64,000 bases of DNA from Saturnia japonica (GCA_033032175.1 CM065320.1:11799413-11863412), one strand, 5' to 3'. Positions 9,661-23,290 are shown, counted from the first letter of the stretch. Numbers and translations: made by a program. The notes: generated by a model from the letters alone, not told the origin.

Positions 9661-12600
9661 CGCAATTCTGTTAACTAAGCGAAAAATCTATAATACGCGA
9701 CCTACTTACGATCACGTTCAAATATAACGTAGAAACGTATTAGATTCAAAACGACGATACCACAATACCCATTGATTGCAAATGTATGTTTTATTGCTAT
9801 CGAATAAGAAAATAATATCCAAAAACATGTTTCGGTACGTACGTCACAAAGGACGGCGTTAGTTATGAAATATTCAAAAGTACATTTCGGGTATGTATCG
9901 GATATTTGCTTCAATATTATGAGTGTGCATTAAATTTATTATGTGTACTTTACTATTCTTATTGATTTTTCTTTTTCTAAACTTTATAACAAATGCGTAA
10001 GTAATATATTTAAATGTATAAACATATTTTTCTAAAGATAATGTTAAAGTATAATATACTGTTTAAAAGTTAATACAAACTGTGTTTAATACTTTCCAAG
10101 TAAAAGAGAATAGAGTAATTTTATTACAAAACTAATTAAAATTCTCTAGGTATACTATGGCATGAATTCATTAGTTTAAATAGGTTAGTGCTTGGAACAA
10201 AATTAAAAATGAGTACGAAACTGAAAGCAATTCTGAGAAGATGTCGTTCGCAAGAGCATCATAAATCCAATTATGGCCTGACGGTATTTTAATTACATAG
10301 AAAACTAAATATATACGCTCATAAAAGTCACATTTTCCAATGTATTTCTAGACAGACTAAGAAATTTAATATAGTTTACACAATTAAAAATCCTGAGGTT
10401 ATAATAGCGTGATATAGAAAATTATCAATATTATATATATGTATTATAAATAATTATATTTATAACTCTGAATTATTTGAGGTCGATTATGAAATATAAT
10501 GAATATAAAGAGGACAAATATCATTGTTATTCTATTATTTATCTTTTCATACCTATGTTATATGATATTTATTTTAAAATTATTTTTGTAAATCTTCTTA
10601 AGTTATTGATTTATTATTCTATCTAACTGCTACATAGAATTTCACAAATGATTTCGTGCAGTATCATTATGCGTAAATAAGTAAATTTTCATAAATAATG
10701 TGTATATCTCTCGACTTGCGACACAAGTCTTGGATTACTTCTGTCTGTTTAAAATGTATGCTATTATTTAATAACTACGTTTCTGATACGTTACATCAAA
10801 ATCAAACTCGACTAGATGTAATTAAAATTGACGACACATTATATTTGAAAGCTTTTAGTCCATTAACTTAAAAGTTGTAGAATATATATTAAATGATTTG
10901 AGCACTAAATAAGAAATTAATGATAAAGACACAGACTAATATATTATAAATACGTATAATAAACGGGGTGTGATAGTGGGTATTAGTATCACCGATATCT
11001 CTTAGAGCCGAAGGGCGGGCGGCGCTCCTGAAAGCTCGCGCAAACTGCCGTTGCCCGGGCCCGCAATGTTGCCAACATTATCCAACATTACCCGTTTGTA
11101 TAGTAACTAGTTTCAAATATATAGTATCTATGTAATCGGCCCTCGGTTTACCGCTAATATGTAGAGCTGAGATTTAGCGTAATTACAAGTCATTATGCCG
11201 TTGAACATCTTTTGTGACTTGAGAGCAACGTTAGTAACATTCATATTAAAATAATGTTTCTCAAAAATGCATGAAAATATTGTCATTATTTTCGAAAAAA
11301 GAACTCGTGAAGTATTGAGTTTACGGAAATGTCAAGAATGATTAAAGAGCTCCAATCAAAGAGTATTTAATAACCCCAGCACGCCATTTCATACAATATT
11401 AGTAATGTTCTAAATTCAAAAAACGCTCCTGCAATGAATTTGATTTTCTTTGTCCGTAAATTCGATACTTCGCGTGTTCTTTTTTTCGAAATTAATGATA
11501 ATATTTCCAAGCATGTTTGAGAAAAGCACTGTATATGCCTCGGCGGAAAAGGCAATTGCCTGCCTCGTAATACTCGACCGGCAATTGCCTATTTCATGGC
11601 CTTTGCAATAATGTACTATTGTATCTTGAGGGTGGTAAATAAGGATTTACGAACGAGAGTCTATTAGAAGACTGAGGGTTTTAATGAGTCGATGTCCGTG
11701 ATTCCTGTACTGACGGTGTAACATACATGCATAACATTTACGAGTAAATAAATAAAATGGTATCAAAAACTTTAAGCATGAATAATATTTCACAATACTA
11801 TTCAACTCACAAATTACAAAATTAACGAAGAGTGGGGTTTTTTATGCGGTCGGCGGGCTAGTGCTTCATAGACAATACAAATATGTTGCATTCAGAAACG
11901 TAAAAGTCGCAAAGACGCATACAGCCAAATGAATTTTGAAAAAAAAAAATGGCATCAACTACAAAAGCCATTACGCCCTCGGGTGTTAGTACAGAAAAAG
12001 GCCTTCCGGTTTTATTTAGGGGGTTACATACATGATAACCTGCATAATATGACATTGTTTACGTGCAAGTGTGATGAAAAATATAGGTATTCGTATACAA
12101 ATTAATAACTGACGAAGTTTATGAGAATTGCAAAATATATGTATCCACACTCTTGATGGTATGTATAAGACAACAATGAAATAGCGGCAACCGTACTGAA
12201 TGTTTTCCCACATTTACCGTGTTTAAACTTTGTCTAATAAATCTATTTCAAATTTGTTATAGTTGAGGTGAATACAATCCACCTTTGATAATTATATTGG
12301 AGTTGCTTTTTATAAGGTCAATGCAAACATTAGTATTTCACACTTTTCGAAGTCGAAAGCTACGACTGAAAAAGATGAATCTATGATGAATGAAGAATCT
12401 AGTAAAAAAAATTAGGATGAAATTAATATGTTACCGAATTATTATTTCTATAATTACATATTCTACAATTGAACAAGGGTATGCCATGCTCATTCTAAAT
12501 TATTTTGATTACGATAACTTATGGATTGCTAAAAGTCCATGAATTTTATTAAATGTTATCTGAGTATCTGAGACATCAAGTATTTACTGTCGGTCTCTAT

Positions 12601-12779
12601 CATAACACTGTATAAAAAAATTCTGTTAATTATATACATTAATAAAGCCCAATTAGTGATGTTAAAATTCAGAATGCCTAAGGTATACAAAGGTTAAGTG
12701 TTCAACTTGGATTTTAGTTACATATTTTATACATTACGTTTTTTCGAAATTTCCTTATAGGGGAAATAATTACAAATAG
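9661..12779. other. AT-rich intronic/intergenic DNA
   Basis: Mostly low-complexity AT sequence between the exons at 8237 and 28789. A CpG-rich patch at 10998-11065 (GGGCGGGCGGCGCTCC, GCCCGGGCCCGC) and two copies of the palindromic string GGCAATTGCC near 11551 and 11580 stand out. I see no recognisable gene or terminal-repeat element. Confidence 0.4.
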
Positions 12780-13560
12780 TGGCAACCCAAGAGCGACGGC
12801 GCATTTTGGTCACGTCACTTTCTCTAGGCGTGTGCAACAGGTAAGGAAGGTCATGGGGGGCGTCTTGGGACCTACACATAACAGTGCTTTTTTAAAGGCA
12901 GACATTAAGTACTATTTTGAAGCATTAAATAATAAAAGGCTTATCACTTTTTTTATGCCAAAGGGCAGCATCAGGCAGACGGCCCAACTGATAGTTACCG
13001 TCGCCTCTGATGTTGCTGGCCTTAGAGACTGTATTTCAATCTCTTTTTTAAGAGCCCCATGTTAAAGCCGTGGGAGAAAACCGTGCTGGGTAACCCAGTC
13101 CACAATCCAAGAGTACTTGACAAGAAGGTTCTAAAGAGACTTACTGTTGTCGCGTTTTGGTTAGGTTTTAAAGTGTGAAGATGAACAGCCAGCTAAGGGC
13201 GGAAGGTGTTAGTTTGAATCGGTAATGAGAGCACCATACCGAAATGTGACTCGGAGTTCAACTGTACATGTGATAGAAGACTCAAAGAAACCCGATGTCT
13301 CTGCGTAGTTGTAAGGGGTATGGATGCAAATAGCTTTCCCTTTTATGGTGTCAAGAGGAGAAAGCTTGTAGGCAGAAGCACCGGTCCATATGTGTGAGCA
13401 GTACCTAGTCCATGTGAGGTCATACTTGCGCTTTATACAGCAAAAGTCGTTGCTTTGAAGTGTAGTACTACTTGAGAATACCCAGCTTATTAGCTGCCAA
13501 TTAGGCCTTGCTCAACAAATGACTCCGGAATCGCACAGCGCAAGATAAATCGAAGCCGAG
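12780..13560 (-). mobile_element. degenerate jockey-like LINE fragment (reverse transcriptase C-terminal region)
   Basis: On the minus strand, 13440-13330 reads as 'CSHIWTGASAYKLSPLD' in one frame. This resembles the 'YCSHLW.G....LLPLD.IQ' segment downstream of the polymerase domain of jockey-type and CR1-type insect LINEs. Further along (13160-12830) scattered frames resemble the expected end of such ORFs, but frameshifts and stops are everywhere. It is an old dead copy, and the exact clade cannot be settled by eye. Confidence 0.5.
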
Positions 13561-13569
13561 TATCCCGAT

Positions 13570-14900
13570 ATTACTTAAGATTTTAATTGGAGTGCCCTGA
13601 AACTTAGATACAATAAAAAATGGTTTGTTAAACTTGTGTCTTTGAGGGTTTAAACTTGACGAGGTTTGCCTTTCTCCAATCAGGGGACCTTGAAACCTTT
13701 CGACCTCGGACGCAAGTTCGATCCTGTTTTATTCCATAAGCATATTATGAGAAATGTTAACACGACCCGAGTATACGGAATCACTAGTACTGTAAAGTAA
13801 TTAAATATATAGGATGCCATAAGCAGTGCATTTTATGAGAGACCATTTTACTAATTGAATGTAAAAAGTTAAATAGCGTTCGAGTTAAAATAGCTCCGCA
13901 AAGATTACGATGTAAACTGACCGAACTTTATTAAACGTTGAATAGACCAAGGCAAGATTTTAAATTATTAAAACCTATACGGACTTTAATATAACTAAAA
14001 CTTGTAGATACTGTAGATGTTCATGTATATTAAATAGGATAATAAAAACTTTGATTCAACAGCGAATTTCTAGGGGGGTTATGCGAGTTGTTTTATTAAT
14101 TAAGTTGAAAACATTATCGCTAGAGGTACTTGTGAAAACGATCGAAAATAAATTCAATTTAATAAGTCAACTATAAAATACGGATTATTTCTCAAAAATT
14201 GGTACCTAAGTATCGGCTTTTTACTGATCTTTGACACTAGTGCCTGAGTATTGTAAATGGTGTTAGTAGACCTATAAAGCTCTGAAGCCTGATTGCCAAA
14301 TACCTATATGTGTGTTCCAGCAACCGCACTTGAGAACCAGTTCTTCCATTAGGCTTAGCGTGTCACCATCGTGGGCCAAATCGTCATTTAACATCAGGTG
14401 AGATTGTAACAATAAAAAGTAAAGAAAAAAAATGTAAGCTGTACTTATTTTATATATATTTCATCTTATTTATTCTATCGTGTCAAAAACAAAAACAACT
14501 TTAAGCAACAAACATAAGAATATAAGATATCAGTCAGTTGGCGCATGCAGTACAATAATGACAGTTTTTTATCTCATTTTTTTTTAAATAAATGGAAACG
14601 AATCTGAACATGACAGAGAATAAAGATGAAAAGCAAGGCACCGGCACCGTGTCACACGACTGGAATTAAATATATCATACAGGAATACAATATTTGACAA
14701 AATTATTTATTGTTAGATCATTTACGAAATATTAGAGACAATTTAACAATCAAAATAAATGATGATACTCAGCGTATTAACATAACTAGCGGTCGCTCAA
14801 TGATCGAAATTCTATGAGCGACTTTTTAATCATGGACTGGTTTCTGTTTCACATTTGCAGTATGAAACTAAAGACAATATTTTGGGGGGGTCTGAGTTAA
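13570..14900. other. AT-rich DNA without recognisable genes
   Basis: Low-complexity AT-rich sequence within the putative long intron. Near 14300-14410 there is a stretch (AGGCTTAGCGTGTCACCATC, CATCAGGTGAGATTGTAAC) that looks like the eroded end of a dispersed repeat; a related 'AACATTAGAGGAGATTGTGAT' occurs near 3210. Confidence 0.4.
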
Positions 14901-14904
14901 ATGG

Positions 14905-15110
14905 AAATGGTCGTGTTAGGATTCGCAGTATTAATTTATTTAATTTAATATATTAGTAACAGATATTATAGAGAAATTATAGCTTTCTACACTCCTTCTC
15001 CATATAAACTTTAACCATGCCAAATCTCACAGACTTCCGTGCACGCAATACACTTAAAAAGGTGTCCGAAGTTTTCTTCTCACGTATTAATATAATGATT
15101 ATTATGTTTC
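14905..15110 (+). repeat. dispersed repeat, family 5, copy 1
   Basis: This contains 'GTGTTAGGATTCGCAGTATT', 'CTCCTTCTCCATATAAACTT', 'AAATCTCACAGACTTCCGTG' and 'GTGTCCGAAGTTTTCTTCTC'. The second half recurs inverted at 19775-19890 and the first half inverted at 34900-35040. The copies are quite similar, so the family is moderately young. No ORF and no clear terminal repeats. Confidence 0.65.
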
Positions 15111-16744
15111 AACTATTTACCTATTTATTACTACTTATTTATTTATACTTAGAATCATTTTTACACATTTAGCGTACCAATTAGTCTGAATATTCTATAC
15201 GTTTTGCTAATTCCGATGGGAATCAAAAGAGTGGCAACGGTGAAAACTTAGATAATTTCATAAAAGATATGACTAAAGTTATCTCATTATTATTTGTTAA
15301 CATGTATTTACTTAATGTTAAAGTAAATATAATATAACAATACTAATCACAGCAGACAGAGGTACTGTTTCCCGTTGACAAGTTGCTGCCGGAAGGCATC
15401 ACAATTGTTTCCGATAACCGCACGCAAACGGAAAATGGGAATTCATTTCTCATGGAATATTGATCAATTGTAAATAATTTTGATCGACTTGTGGCAAATA
15501 TTTGTAATGTAAAATAAATAAGCGAAAATTTGCTTTCTGCAAACTTGGCAGACTTAATTATATTTGCTTATGAATTTATTTGTTTCTTGGCGAGTTTGAA
15601 TTACGTTGAAACCATTGAAATAAGATTGGTTCGATACGTTTTATAGTTTTACTTGGTCTCTTGAATTTTATATATAGCTCAATTGACGATCTATTAAAAT
15701 AAATCTTTATATCTATGCTAAGTAATGCTGATTTTCAACTGTGATAGTAAGAATACATCATCATTAAGTTGTAACTCCTGCAGACTTAATCATTTTGTAG
15801 TTATTATAACTATTTAAATTATTATATTATGAATATAATTATTCATATTGTGAATTATATATTTTCCTTGCACGCGATATAGAATATATATTTATAATTC
15901 TGTCTAATTAAAGCGTTTACTTGAAAAACCTGCAAAATCGACGAATCGCTGACTGAGACACTGGCAACAATTTATGTTTTATAAATACACAAAGAAAGAA
16001 AATTAAAAAATCATGGCTTTTCGTTTCATTAACTTATTACACACTCTGTGCTAATTATGTGTACTTATGTTACGACCAGTACCTAGTTGCTAAGTGCATT
16101 AATATTAAATGACCTCTTTGTATGCAATGCAGTACTAAGACCAATGTATGTAAGAATATATAAATGCTTTAAGCTTTTAGCTAACATTGCTAAGTAATGT
16201 TACTCATAGGATAGTTCTCATCGCATTGTAGTAAGCTTTTTTCAGTCTACCACATACATATATCAAGGGGTTTTCAAGAAGGAGCATAGAAGTAACCGTT
16301 CAGTTTTACAAGCTAGTTGCTGTATAGGGCTGATATTTTGGAAAATACACATTTTAGCAAAATATACGCTGGTAGAACTGGACAAATTTTGACTTGCCGT
16401 TTTTTTTTTACTTTTTTTTTAAATTTGCATAAAATATAATATCGTAAATAAAAATTAAATTCATTGAATTGATATGTCAACATAGTTTACTATATTTATC
16501 TAGATAGGTATTTTTTTAAGATGCCGAGCAAAGTACGATCGCTCGGAGATTTTGTATAATTTAAGTAAAGTTCAAGCAACATTGTATGATGTTAGATAGA
16601 TACTTAATTACGTTTACACTCAAGGAGTTTCAAAAAAAGGTTGAAGAAAAATTTGTTTACTTATAAGTAAATGAATGAAGAAACAATGACAAAGTAGTCT
16701 TCAAGTGATCAGGTTAATTATTCACCATGTTTATGAACACATTA
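15111..16744. other. AT-rich DNA without recognisable genes
   Basis: No protein-like frame or terminal-repeat structure found. Presumed intronic DNA of the long minus-strand gene. Confidence 0.4.
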
Positions 16745-16985
16745 CGCTAACGCACGCGGATATAGCAGTTCGGGAGCGCTTTGTCTTCCGGCTTACTTAA
16801 CAAAAATGAATACATAAGACTAGCTAAGAGGTGTAGCTTAATTGTAAACAGCCTATAGTATTCCTCATGAATATGGCCACCATAAAATACAAAAAAAAAA
16901 TCCGACTTATAGTTCCAGAGATTAACCTGTTTAAACAAATAAACAACATATGAACAATAAAACTTTTCCGCGTTATTATTATAAT
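16745..16985 (+). repeat. dispersed repeat, family 2, partial copy
   Basis: This shares, in order, 'GCACGCGGATATAGCAGTTCG', a 'CTTACTTAACAAAAAT' block, 'GACTAGCTAAGAGGTGTAGC' and a C.GACT.ATAGTTCCAGAGATTA block ending in a (AAAC)n-like tract and 'AAACTTTTCCGC'. It matches the 3' half of the copies at 17886-18605 and 33345-33995. Confidence 0.65.
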
Positions 16986-17180
16986 AATAAAATATAGTTA
17001 CAAAATAGTAAGTATATGTTCAATAGACTTGTAAGTACTAGAACATGAAAAAGTACATTTTATTAACGCCACATTTATCTGTCTATATGCCATTTAGCTA
17101 TCTCTGAATGTGCCTATATTATTCATAAATATATTAATGTAACGTAAATTATCAAAACAAACTTTCCTTTTGTGCTTTCA

Positions 17181-17384
17181 GATACCTGAAAATCCACGCT
17201 ACCAGGGGCGCAGAAATACAAAGAGATTCCGTGTTTTGTCGCAAAAGTGTTTATATATTTGGTGCCTGTTGAACGCGGCAACAAGTACTGCATCGATCAG
17301 AGTGACGCAAGTGCTCTTCCCCTCCACCCCCGTGCGTCAAAACTCTCCCAAACCCAACCCACCCGCGAACGAGCCCCAAAACTG
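17181..17384 (+). CDS. weak candidate terminal exon on the plus strand
   Basis: A good pyrimidine-rich acceptor (TTTCCTTTTGTGCTTTCAG) precedes an open stretch of about 67 codons ending at a stop. The stretch is GC-richer than its surroundings and ends in a Pro/Asn-rich tail (SPKPNPPANEPQN). I recognise no domain and no partner exon. It lies antisense inside the long intron of the minus-strand gene. It could be a nested gene's last exon, a spliced non-coding RNA or chance. Confidence 0.2.
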
Positions 17385-17885
17385 ATTTACTGAGGCGACT
17401 TAGATAGTATACAATTTTATAAAATACAATGGACGTAACATTTTGATTTAGAAGTTGACGACAAAAACAAACTAGATAAATTTAGAAACTAACACCCGAG
17501 TACGAAAGAGATTGCCGTTTCAAAAGTACGATCTACATTTTTATAAATGTAATGATTAGGTTAATAAAGCCTTTAGTTTGATACCCAACACGACACGTTA
17601 GATCAATATTTTTTATAGGCACATGAATTTATCTCCTCCTATACGCAGCGGTCGATCAAGGTGCTTCTAAATATATTTCATTTGTCAAATTATGATAGGT
17701 TAGATAGGTTAGATGATATGCGGGAAAAAATTAACATACCTCTGCATACATTCAGCTAAATCAGCTTGGAGGCGTCTTTGCGTTTGTAGTAGTGGTATAC
17801 ACGTAGGAAGTGTATAGTGTACGTTTGTAGTTAGAGACGTTAGAGTGCGAGGCACAAATAGATTTATTACGGGTTTAGTCACTAC

Positions 17886-18605
17886 TAGCTGTGCCCCGCG
17901 GTTTCATCCGCATATAATTCAGAAGAAATTATTGATTCATGATTAATTTATAATACTTCAGTATAGACAATATTTTTAATGGGCGGCCAGATGGTCACAT
18001 CGCGGCATCGCACGAATCGGTCACGCCACTACTACTATGGACATAGACCCGAGCCGAGTGTTGAATTATTTTAACTTTGCGTTATCTCTCAAACTATGCG
18101 TCCAAATAACATACTGTAAAAGACAAAGTTTATCTTCATCAAATTATCTTTATGAAGTAACTTTTGTTCGTAAGGATTAATATGCCATGCTTAACAATAA
18201 TGCTCATTAATTTATTAATAATCTTCAACTAAACAAAATTGCAAAATACTTGATTGTGGCTTATGTATAAGAGATAGATATGTGCTATGGCTAACTTTTT
18301 TATATATTTACTAATCGGCAATATTTTTGAAGAATATTGTATTTACATATCATTAAACATTCAGCCAGCGCACGCGGATAAAGCAGTTCGCGAGGGCTTC
18401 GACTTCCGACTTACGTAACAAAAATCAATATTTAAGACTAGCTAGAAACTGTAGCCTAATGTTATATAGCCTATACTATTCCTCGTGAGTCTGGCTATTA
18501 TATACAAAAATAATTTTTTCGAATCCGACTGGTAGTACCAGGGTTTAGCGCGTTTAAACAAATAAACAAAAATCTCTTCCGCTTTACTATATTAGTATAG
18601 ATTTG
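17886..18605 (+). repeat. dispersed repeat, family 2, nearly full copy
   Basis: Starts ACTAGCTGTGCCCCGCGGTTTC and ends CTTCCGCTTTACTATATTAGTATAGATT. Internal landmarks are 'GACAATATTTTTAATGGGCG', 'CATCGCGGCATCGCACG', 'CAAACTATGCGTCCAAATAAC' and 'CAGTTCGCGAGGGCTTCGAC'. A close relative lies at 33345-33995, with partial copies at 16745-16985 and 27120-27290. Shared start and end sequences indicate full-length insertions of a non-autonomous, probably LINE-derived, element. Confidence 0.7.
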
Positions 18606-19774
18606 TATTACACTACTATTGACTACTACCATGATAATTTTTCTGTACATAGCCTACAGTACTTACCTACTGAAATCATAAGGCTCCTTTTGGCTTCGCT
18701 GTAGACGGGTAAAAAGACTGCGAAAAACGGTCATACCTTCATCGATATACCTACTTCTTTATTTAGGTATATGTATCTTGGTTCTACTCTGACAAAGTTT
18801 AACTTTTATTCGTTTTGGGACAGGCCACGTAAATGTTGTGATCCCACAGGTGTCGTGGATGACGCAGAAAAAGTAGAGCTCATGTTCTGACGTCCTTCAG
18901 TGTTCGTCATTTCAGTTGTATAAATAGCTTTCAGTTAGTTTTATTAGATCGTATGTGATCGAAAGGTCTTCGTGTTACATTCTCAACTTTATATCTAAAA
19001 ATAACATGTTCGTCAAAATAGACCCTCAGGATTCACTATAGACAACCTTGGGAATAATTTCATTAGAATCTAGGATAGTTCGTCATAGAAAGGTGAGTTA
19101 TCACATAACTAATAAAATTATTAAAATGAAAAAAATTATTAGTTATAAAGTTGAGAAAGTAATAAGACGAAATGTATAGCGAATAATATTGGTTACAATT
19201 TAATTACAAAACGTTTTTTGTTTCCTTTATACTATTAATAGTACTCAGGAAAATTGATAAATAATTGTTGCTGTTAATATTATAAAAAGTTATTTCTAAT
19301 GATAATCTCCTTTTATTTTAAACTCTGTAAGATTGCAAACCTATTTACTATCGCAATTAACAAACATTTGTCTCTCTACTACTGGATATAGACTACTCCC
19401 AGTATGTACCATTCTGCTCGATTCTCAGCCTTCCGTTACGAATTGCTTCCTGCTTTTTTTGAGATCATCAGTTCGCTTAACCCAAAGGCGCCCCACTTTT
19501 ATTTCTCCAATAGGAGACGCATCTATGCCTATAGTTGTCCGTTCTGCAACAGATGTAAAGAATTCCCTACCATTTCAGCTAATTGACTCTTAGAAGTATG
19601 TCGGTATTTTGGTTTTCCGTTCTATGAATTTATCATATGTTTTACCACGAAGAAGAATACGGAATTTATCTCTTTCCATGGCTCCCTAGCCGACTCTCAA
19701 TTATTCTAAAGTAATAGTAAACTTAGTGTCTTCATCTCGTCAACGTATGTCAAGATTACAAGTACATATAATAA

Positions 19775-19890
19775 TTATATTAATACGCGAGAAGAAAACT
19801 TCGGACACCGTTTTAAGCGTATTGCGTACACGGAAGTCTGTGAGATTTGGCATGGTTAAAGTTTATATGGAGTCTTTCAAATAGGAAAAA
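19775..19890 (-). repeat. dispersed repeat, family 5, copy 2 (inverted relative to copy 1)
   Basis: Reverse complement of the second half of the repeat at 14905-15110, sharing 'AAACTTCGGACACC', 'ACGGAAGTCTGTGAGATTTG' and 'GCATGGTTAAAGTTTATATGG'. Confidence 0.65.
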
Positions 19891-19919
19891 AGTCTTTCAA
19901 ATAGGATTTTTTTTTAAAT

Positions 19920-20180
19920 TTAACATGACAAAGTTACTGTACTGTACCTGTTGAAAAGTACAATATGATTCAAAAACAACGGCGACCACCGAGAGATATA
20001 AAACCCATCGTTGTCATGCTGGCCTGCAAGTCTCTCGGTAGCTAAATATAACGCTTGATGATACCGTAACAAGAAAAACCAAGAGGCAGTAACTGCGATG
20101 GGTTTATCACTATGTGTATGGCGGTAGCGATCCAGTCTCGTACCAAGTACCGACAAAATGATTAATGAATATACACTGGC
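19920..20180. repeat. dispersed repeat, family 4, copy 2
   Basis: Contains 'GGCGACCACCGAGAGA', 'TTGTCATGCTGGCCTGCAAG' and 'TGTATGGCGGTAGCGATCCAG', in the same order as the copy at 2540-3200. Confidence 0.55.
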
Positions 20181-20814
20181 TATGGGGTATATTTAAATAC
20201 ATTTTGCTGCAGACGCCGAATCGAAATTTTAAAAGTCAATCATTTTCTAACATTGCACGCCCCGCAAAGTAAAAACCAATCATTTTCCGATGTCCCACGC
20301 CCCGCCAAAGTAGATTTTTAATTATTCCTAACTTTAACTATTACCTGTCAGCCTTATCGGGTTTTTAAAAGTTGATGAACAACAAGTTAGTAAAAGCGAG
20401 GGGGTTTCAAATACCGAATTCCGGGAGCCATTGTTAGATTATAGATTTTCGCCACCCGAAGTAATTTTAAAACAACCACTCCTCTAATTAGTAAGGTTTT
20501 TATTTGTCTGCGATACAATAAAAAATGTTTTAATTTAATAATGCTTAGGTATATCCATTATGACTATGCCAGCTTCATACGAGAAGTTTATTTATTAGAT
20601 AGACTATTAAATTTAGGAGTCAACGAGTCAAATTTATAAATTATCCGGGCTCATACCATTCTCCAGGACTCTAACAGCATTTTTTGGCGCAATTCCCACA
20701 CAAACATTCCCGTTACAAAATATGATATATATTAAATATCATCGGTGGACTGACAAATGGTACACACAGCGAATATGTTTTTTCCCTATCATAAAGAGGA
20801 CCTTGTATATAAAG

Positions 20815-21085
20815 CCCCAGTCACAGAGAAGATGAGGGGTTATTGGCTAGCATGGTATGGGCATGTCATGAGGAGGGATGAAAGTTATATTAACTAAAAG
20901 AATGTTAAGTATGAAAGTGGATGGATATAGGAATAGAGGAAGACCGAAGAAGGTATGGATGGATTGTGTAAAGAATGATATGCGTATAAAAAGCATTAAT
21001 ACTGAGATGATATTTTATGGAGTAGAGTGAAAGAAGAAAACATGTTGTGCCGACCCTACTTAAGTAGATATGGGGTAGATGATGA
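20815..21085 (+). mobile_element. LINE fragment: end of a reverse transcriptase ORF and 3' tail with (GATGAT)n
   Basis: In scattered plus-strand frames the sequence reads as pieces such as 'WYGHVMRRDE', 'RGRPKKVWMDCVKNDM' and 'KKKTCCADPT', ending in (GAT)n. This is the C-terminal end and 3' tail of an RTE-type insect LINE, a pattern very common in Lepidoptera. Frames are broken by stops and shifts. It shares its 3' end with the fragment at 1350-1445. No 5' part is present, so it is a truncated dead copy. Confidence 0.75.
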
Positions 21086-21089
21086 TGAT

Positions 21090-22795
21090 GATGTAAAGAG
21101 GACCTTGATATGGGGTACGATAATAAAAATAATTTTAATGAAGAACAATTCATTTTGATTTAATTAGGATTTCGTTGCATAAGTAATATCATGTAAATAC
21201 ATGATATATTTTAGGCAGACCGTTTTCTGTTGATTTTAGAAATTCAAGTTTTATAAATAAACTAGCTATGCTCCATGGTTTTACCCATGTTAAATTTATT
21301 GGAGCAACTCTCCACATTCGCTTAGCCTATAGTTATCGCTTCCCGTACTTTACTTTCAGCTTAAGAGATACCTCTCTTATAGATACGATCGTATAGGTAG
21401 GGCATAAAGAAATTTCAGTTCTACGAAACCGGTTTCAATCTAATAATTCAATATTAATATAAGACGTTTCTACATAGTTTCAATGATACTGAACCCTTCT
21501 GAACGCAGACTCAAGTTACATTGTTATGCAGATAAAGGAAAAAAACACAGGGTGCATTTAAGGAAGAAAGAGAAAATATAAATAAACACACATTTCGAGA
21601 TGCAGGGCATAGAGTTTATTTGGAGATTTCTCTGTAGTCGGGGCAGTCCCACTGGTAGAATACCCATCCTACAGAAGTTCGCAGCTAAATAACCTAGTAT
21701 TATGTTCCTGCCGTGAGTAAGGATTCCAGAGTTATTTAGGGTAACGGGGTTCATGGTTGACGACGCGCTATTTATACCTATCTATTACCAGTGTTCAATT
21801 GCTACGGTAGTCACTTACAATCAGGGGGACCGTATGCTTGTTTGAAACCTTATTAATACCTTTTAATAAATCCTAGTAAAATGTATAAATTTGTATGTTT
21901 GTTACTCAATCTTGTTAAAACTGCTGAACAGATGTATTATTATCTCTTATTTTATAATTATTTCGATTTTAAAATCAAAAATCTTTAACGTACTGGTAGC
22001 TACGAAAATTTGGCATACTGTATTTAGCAACACTATCATATGCTATGACGTCATTCTAAAAGGCGTGGCTTGGTTCAATTATGTATGCATTAGAGCATAG
22101 CAGCGTTGCCTAGTTGTTCGCCGCAATGCATCTTTAGGTCACATTTCGGATCGTACAGGCTTCTAAGAATGTATAATTGATGCTTGATTGATTATTTGCT
22201 GTAATTTTTTAGCCCATTTTTAGAAGTTATTACAAATAAATTAACAAACTAAAAATAATATCTACCTTTACGGATAGGGACGATGGAAGGTTATCTATCC
22301 CTCGTTGGCAACCAAGTCGCGTTTTAGGTATATTTACTCTGTGGAGTACATTGGCTTTCTTTCTGGCTTTCCTCTATTACCATAAAACTATTAATTGCAT
22401 CATATTTCGGGTCTTTTATGTTATATTGCAGAATTTTTAATTAATCAGTTTTTATTTATTGTGTTTGATTAAAATATGTTCATGTTATTATTTCTTATAA
22501 TTTATAGACGAATTCGTTCTGCGATGACGAAATGTTGTATGTTAACTTGTAAAAAGTCTTGAGTTAGTATTAGTTAATACGTTCTATGGTGCTTTGAATA
22601 TTCTATTTAATTAATTCTATTTAACTGAGTGCTGAAATTTAAAAACATGATTTAGACAGTTTTATTCATCTATTGTTATTATTCATTTCGGCCTAATAAA
22701 TAAATAAAATAAACAAACAACTGTCAATAAAATTAACAAACGCTTCAGTTAGATAAATACGTTAAAAATGATGTTTTCAAACGATTGCTTGTCTT
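21090..22795. other. AT-rich DNA without recognisable genes
   Basis: No convincing exons. A block at 22010-22180 has more balanced composition (AACACTATCATATGCTATGACGTC, GCGTTGCCTAGTTGTTCGCC), but I cannot classify it. Confidence 0.35.
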
Positions 22796-22799
22796 TGAT

Positions 22800-23290
22800 A
22801 CTATACAACTCTAAATAACAATCAAAAGCAGCGCCATCTATATGTGAAAAAGTGCGCCATTTTCAATGCAAGTTCAGGAACACAGAGACAGTAATTATGA
22901 AGGATTCAGCCTACTTGATAATTTGTTAGGTTTTAGAAAGATGGAGCTGTTGGAAGGAAATGTACAGAGACTACAAAGGTGTGGTTTAGAATACCAGAGG
23001 GTGGATGAAGTGAAGAGAATGTTGAAAGTGTGTGAGCAGCAAATTACAATTAAAAAACCCACCAAAAAGAGGGAATGATACTATTTGGGACCTTATAGAT
23101 TTTACTGTTATAAACTTTAAAAAAAATACAACAATAATGGTAAAAGCTTGTGGAGTGAAAAGTTGTTCAAGTGGGCGAAAATTACAAACGCGCTAGCTTT
23201 AAAAGTGGCGCCACCCTAAATTGACGCTTTACGACGGAAACTTTTTCTGTTTTCATACTAGAGGTGATAAATTAGGCTGATATTTTGATA
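22800..23290. repeat. dispersed repeat, family 6, copy 1
   Basis: Shares with 46030-46375 the blocks GTGAGCAGCAAATTACAATT, ACCAAAAAG, 'TTTTACTGTT.TAAA', 'AAGTTGT(T)CAAGTGGGC.AAAATTA' and a GTGGCGCC..C..AATTGA block. The first half holds an open stretch of 70 codons (22866-23078, plus) that is not obviously present in the other copy. I do not recognise the encoded sequence and would not call it a gene. Confidence 0.5.

Noticed and set aside
13700..13760. tRNA-like B-box string (GCAAGTTCGATCC)
   Set aside because: It resembles a B box, but no acceptor stem or anticodon arm can be folded around it; at most a SINE relic.
22866..23078. 70-codon plus-strand frame in the family 6 repeat
   Set aside because: It lies in a dispersed repeat and its frame is not visible in the other copy (46030-46375); no domain recognised.
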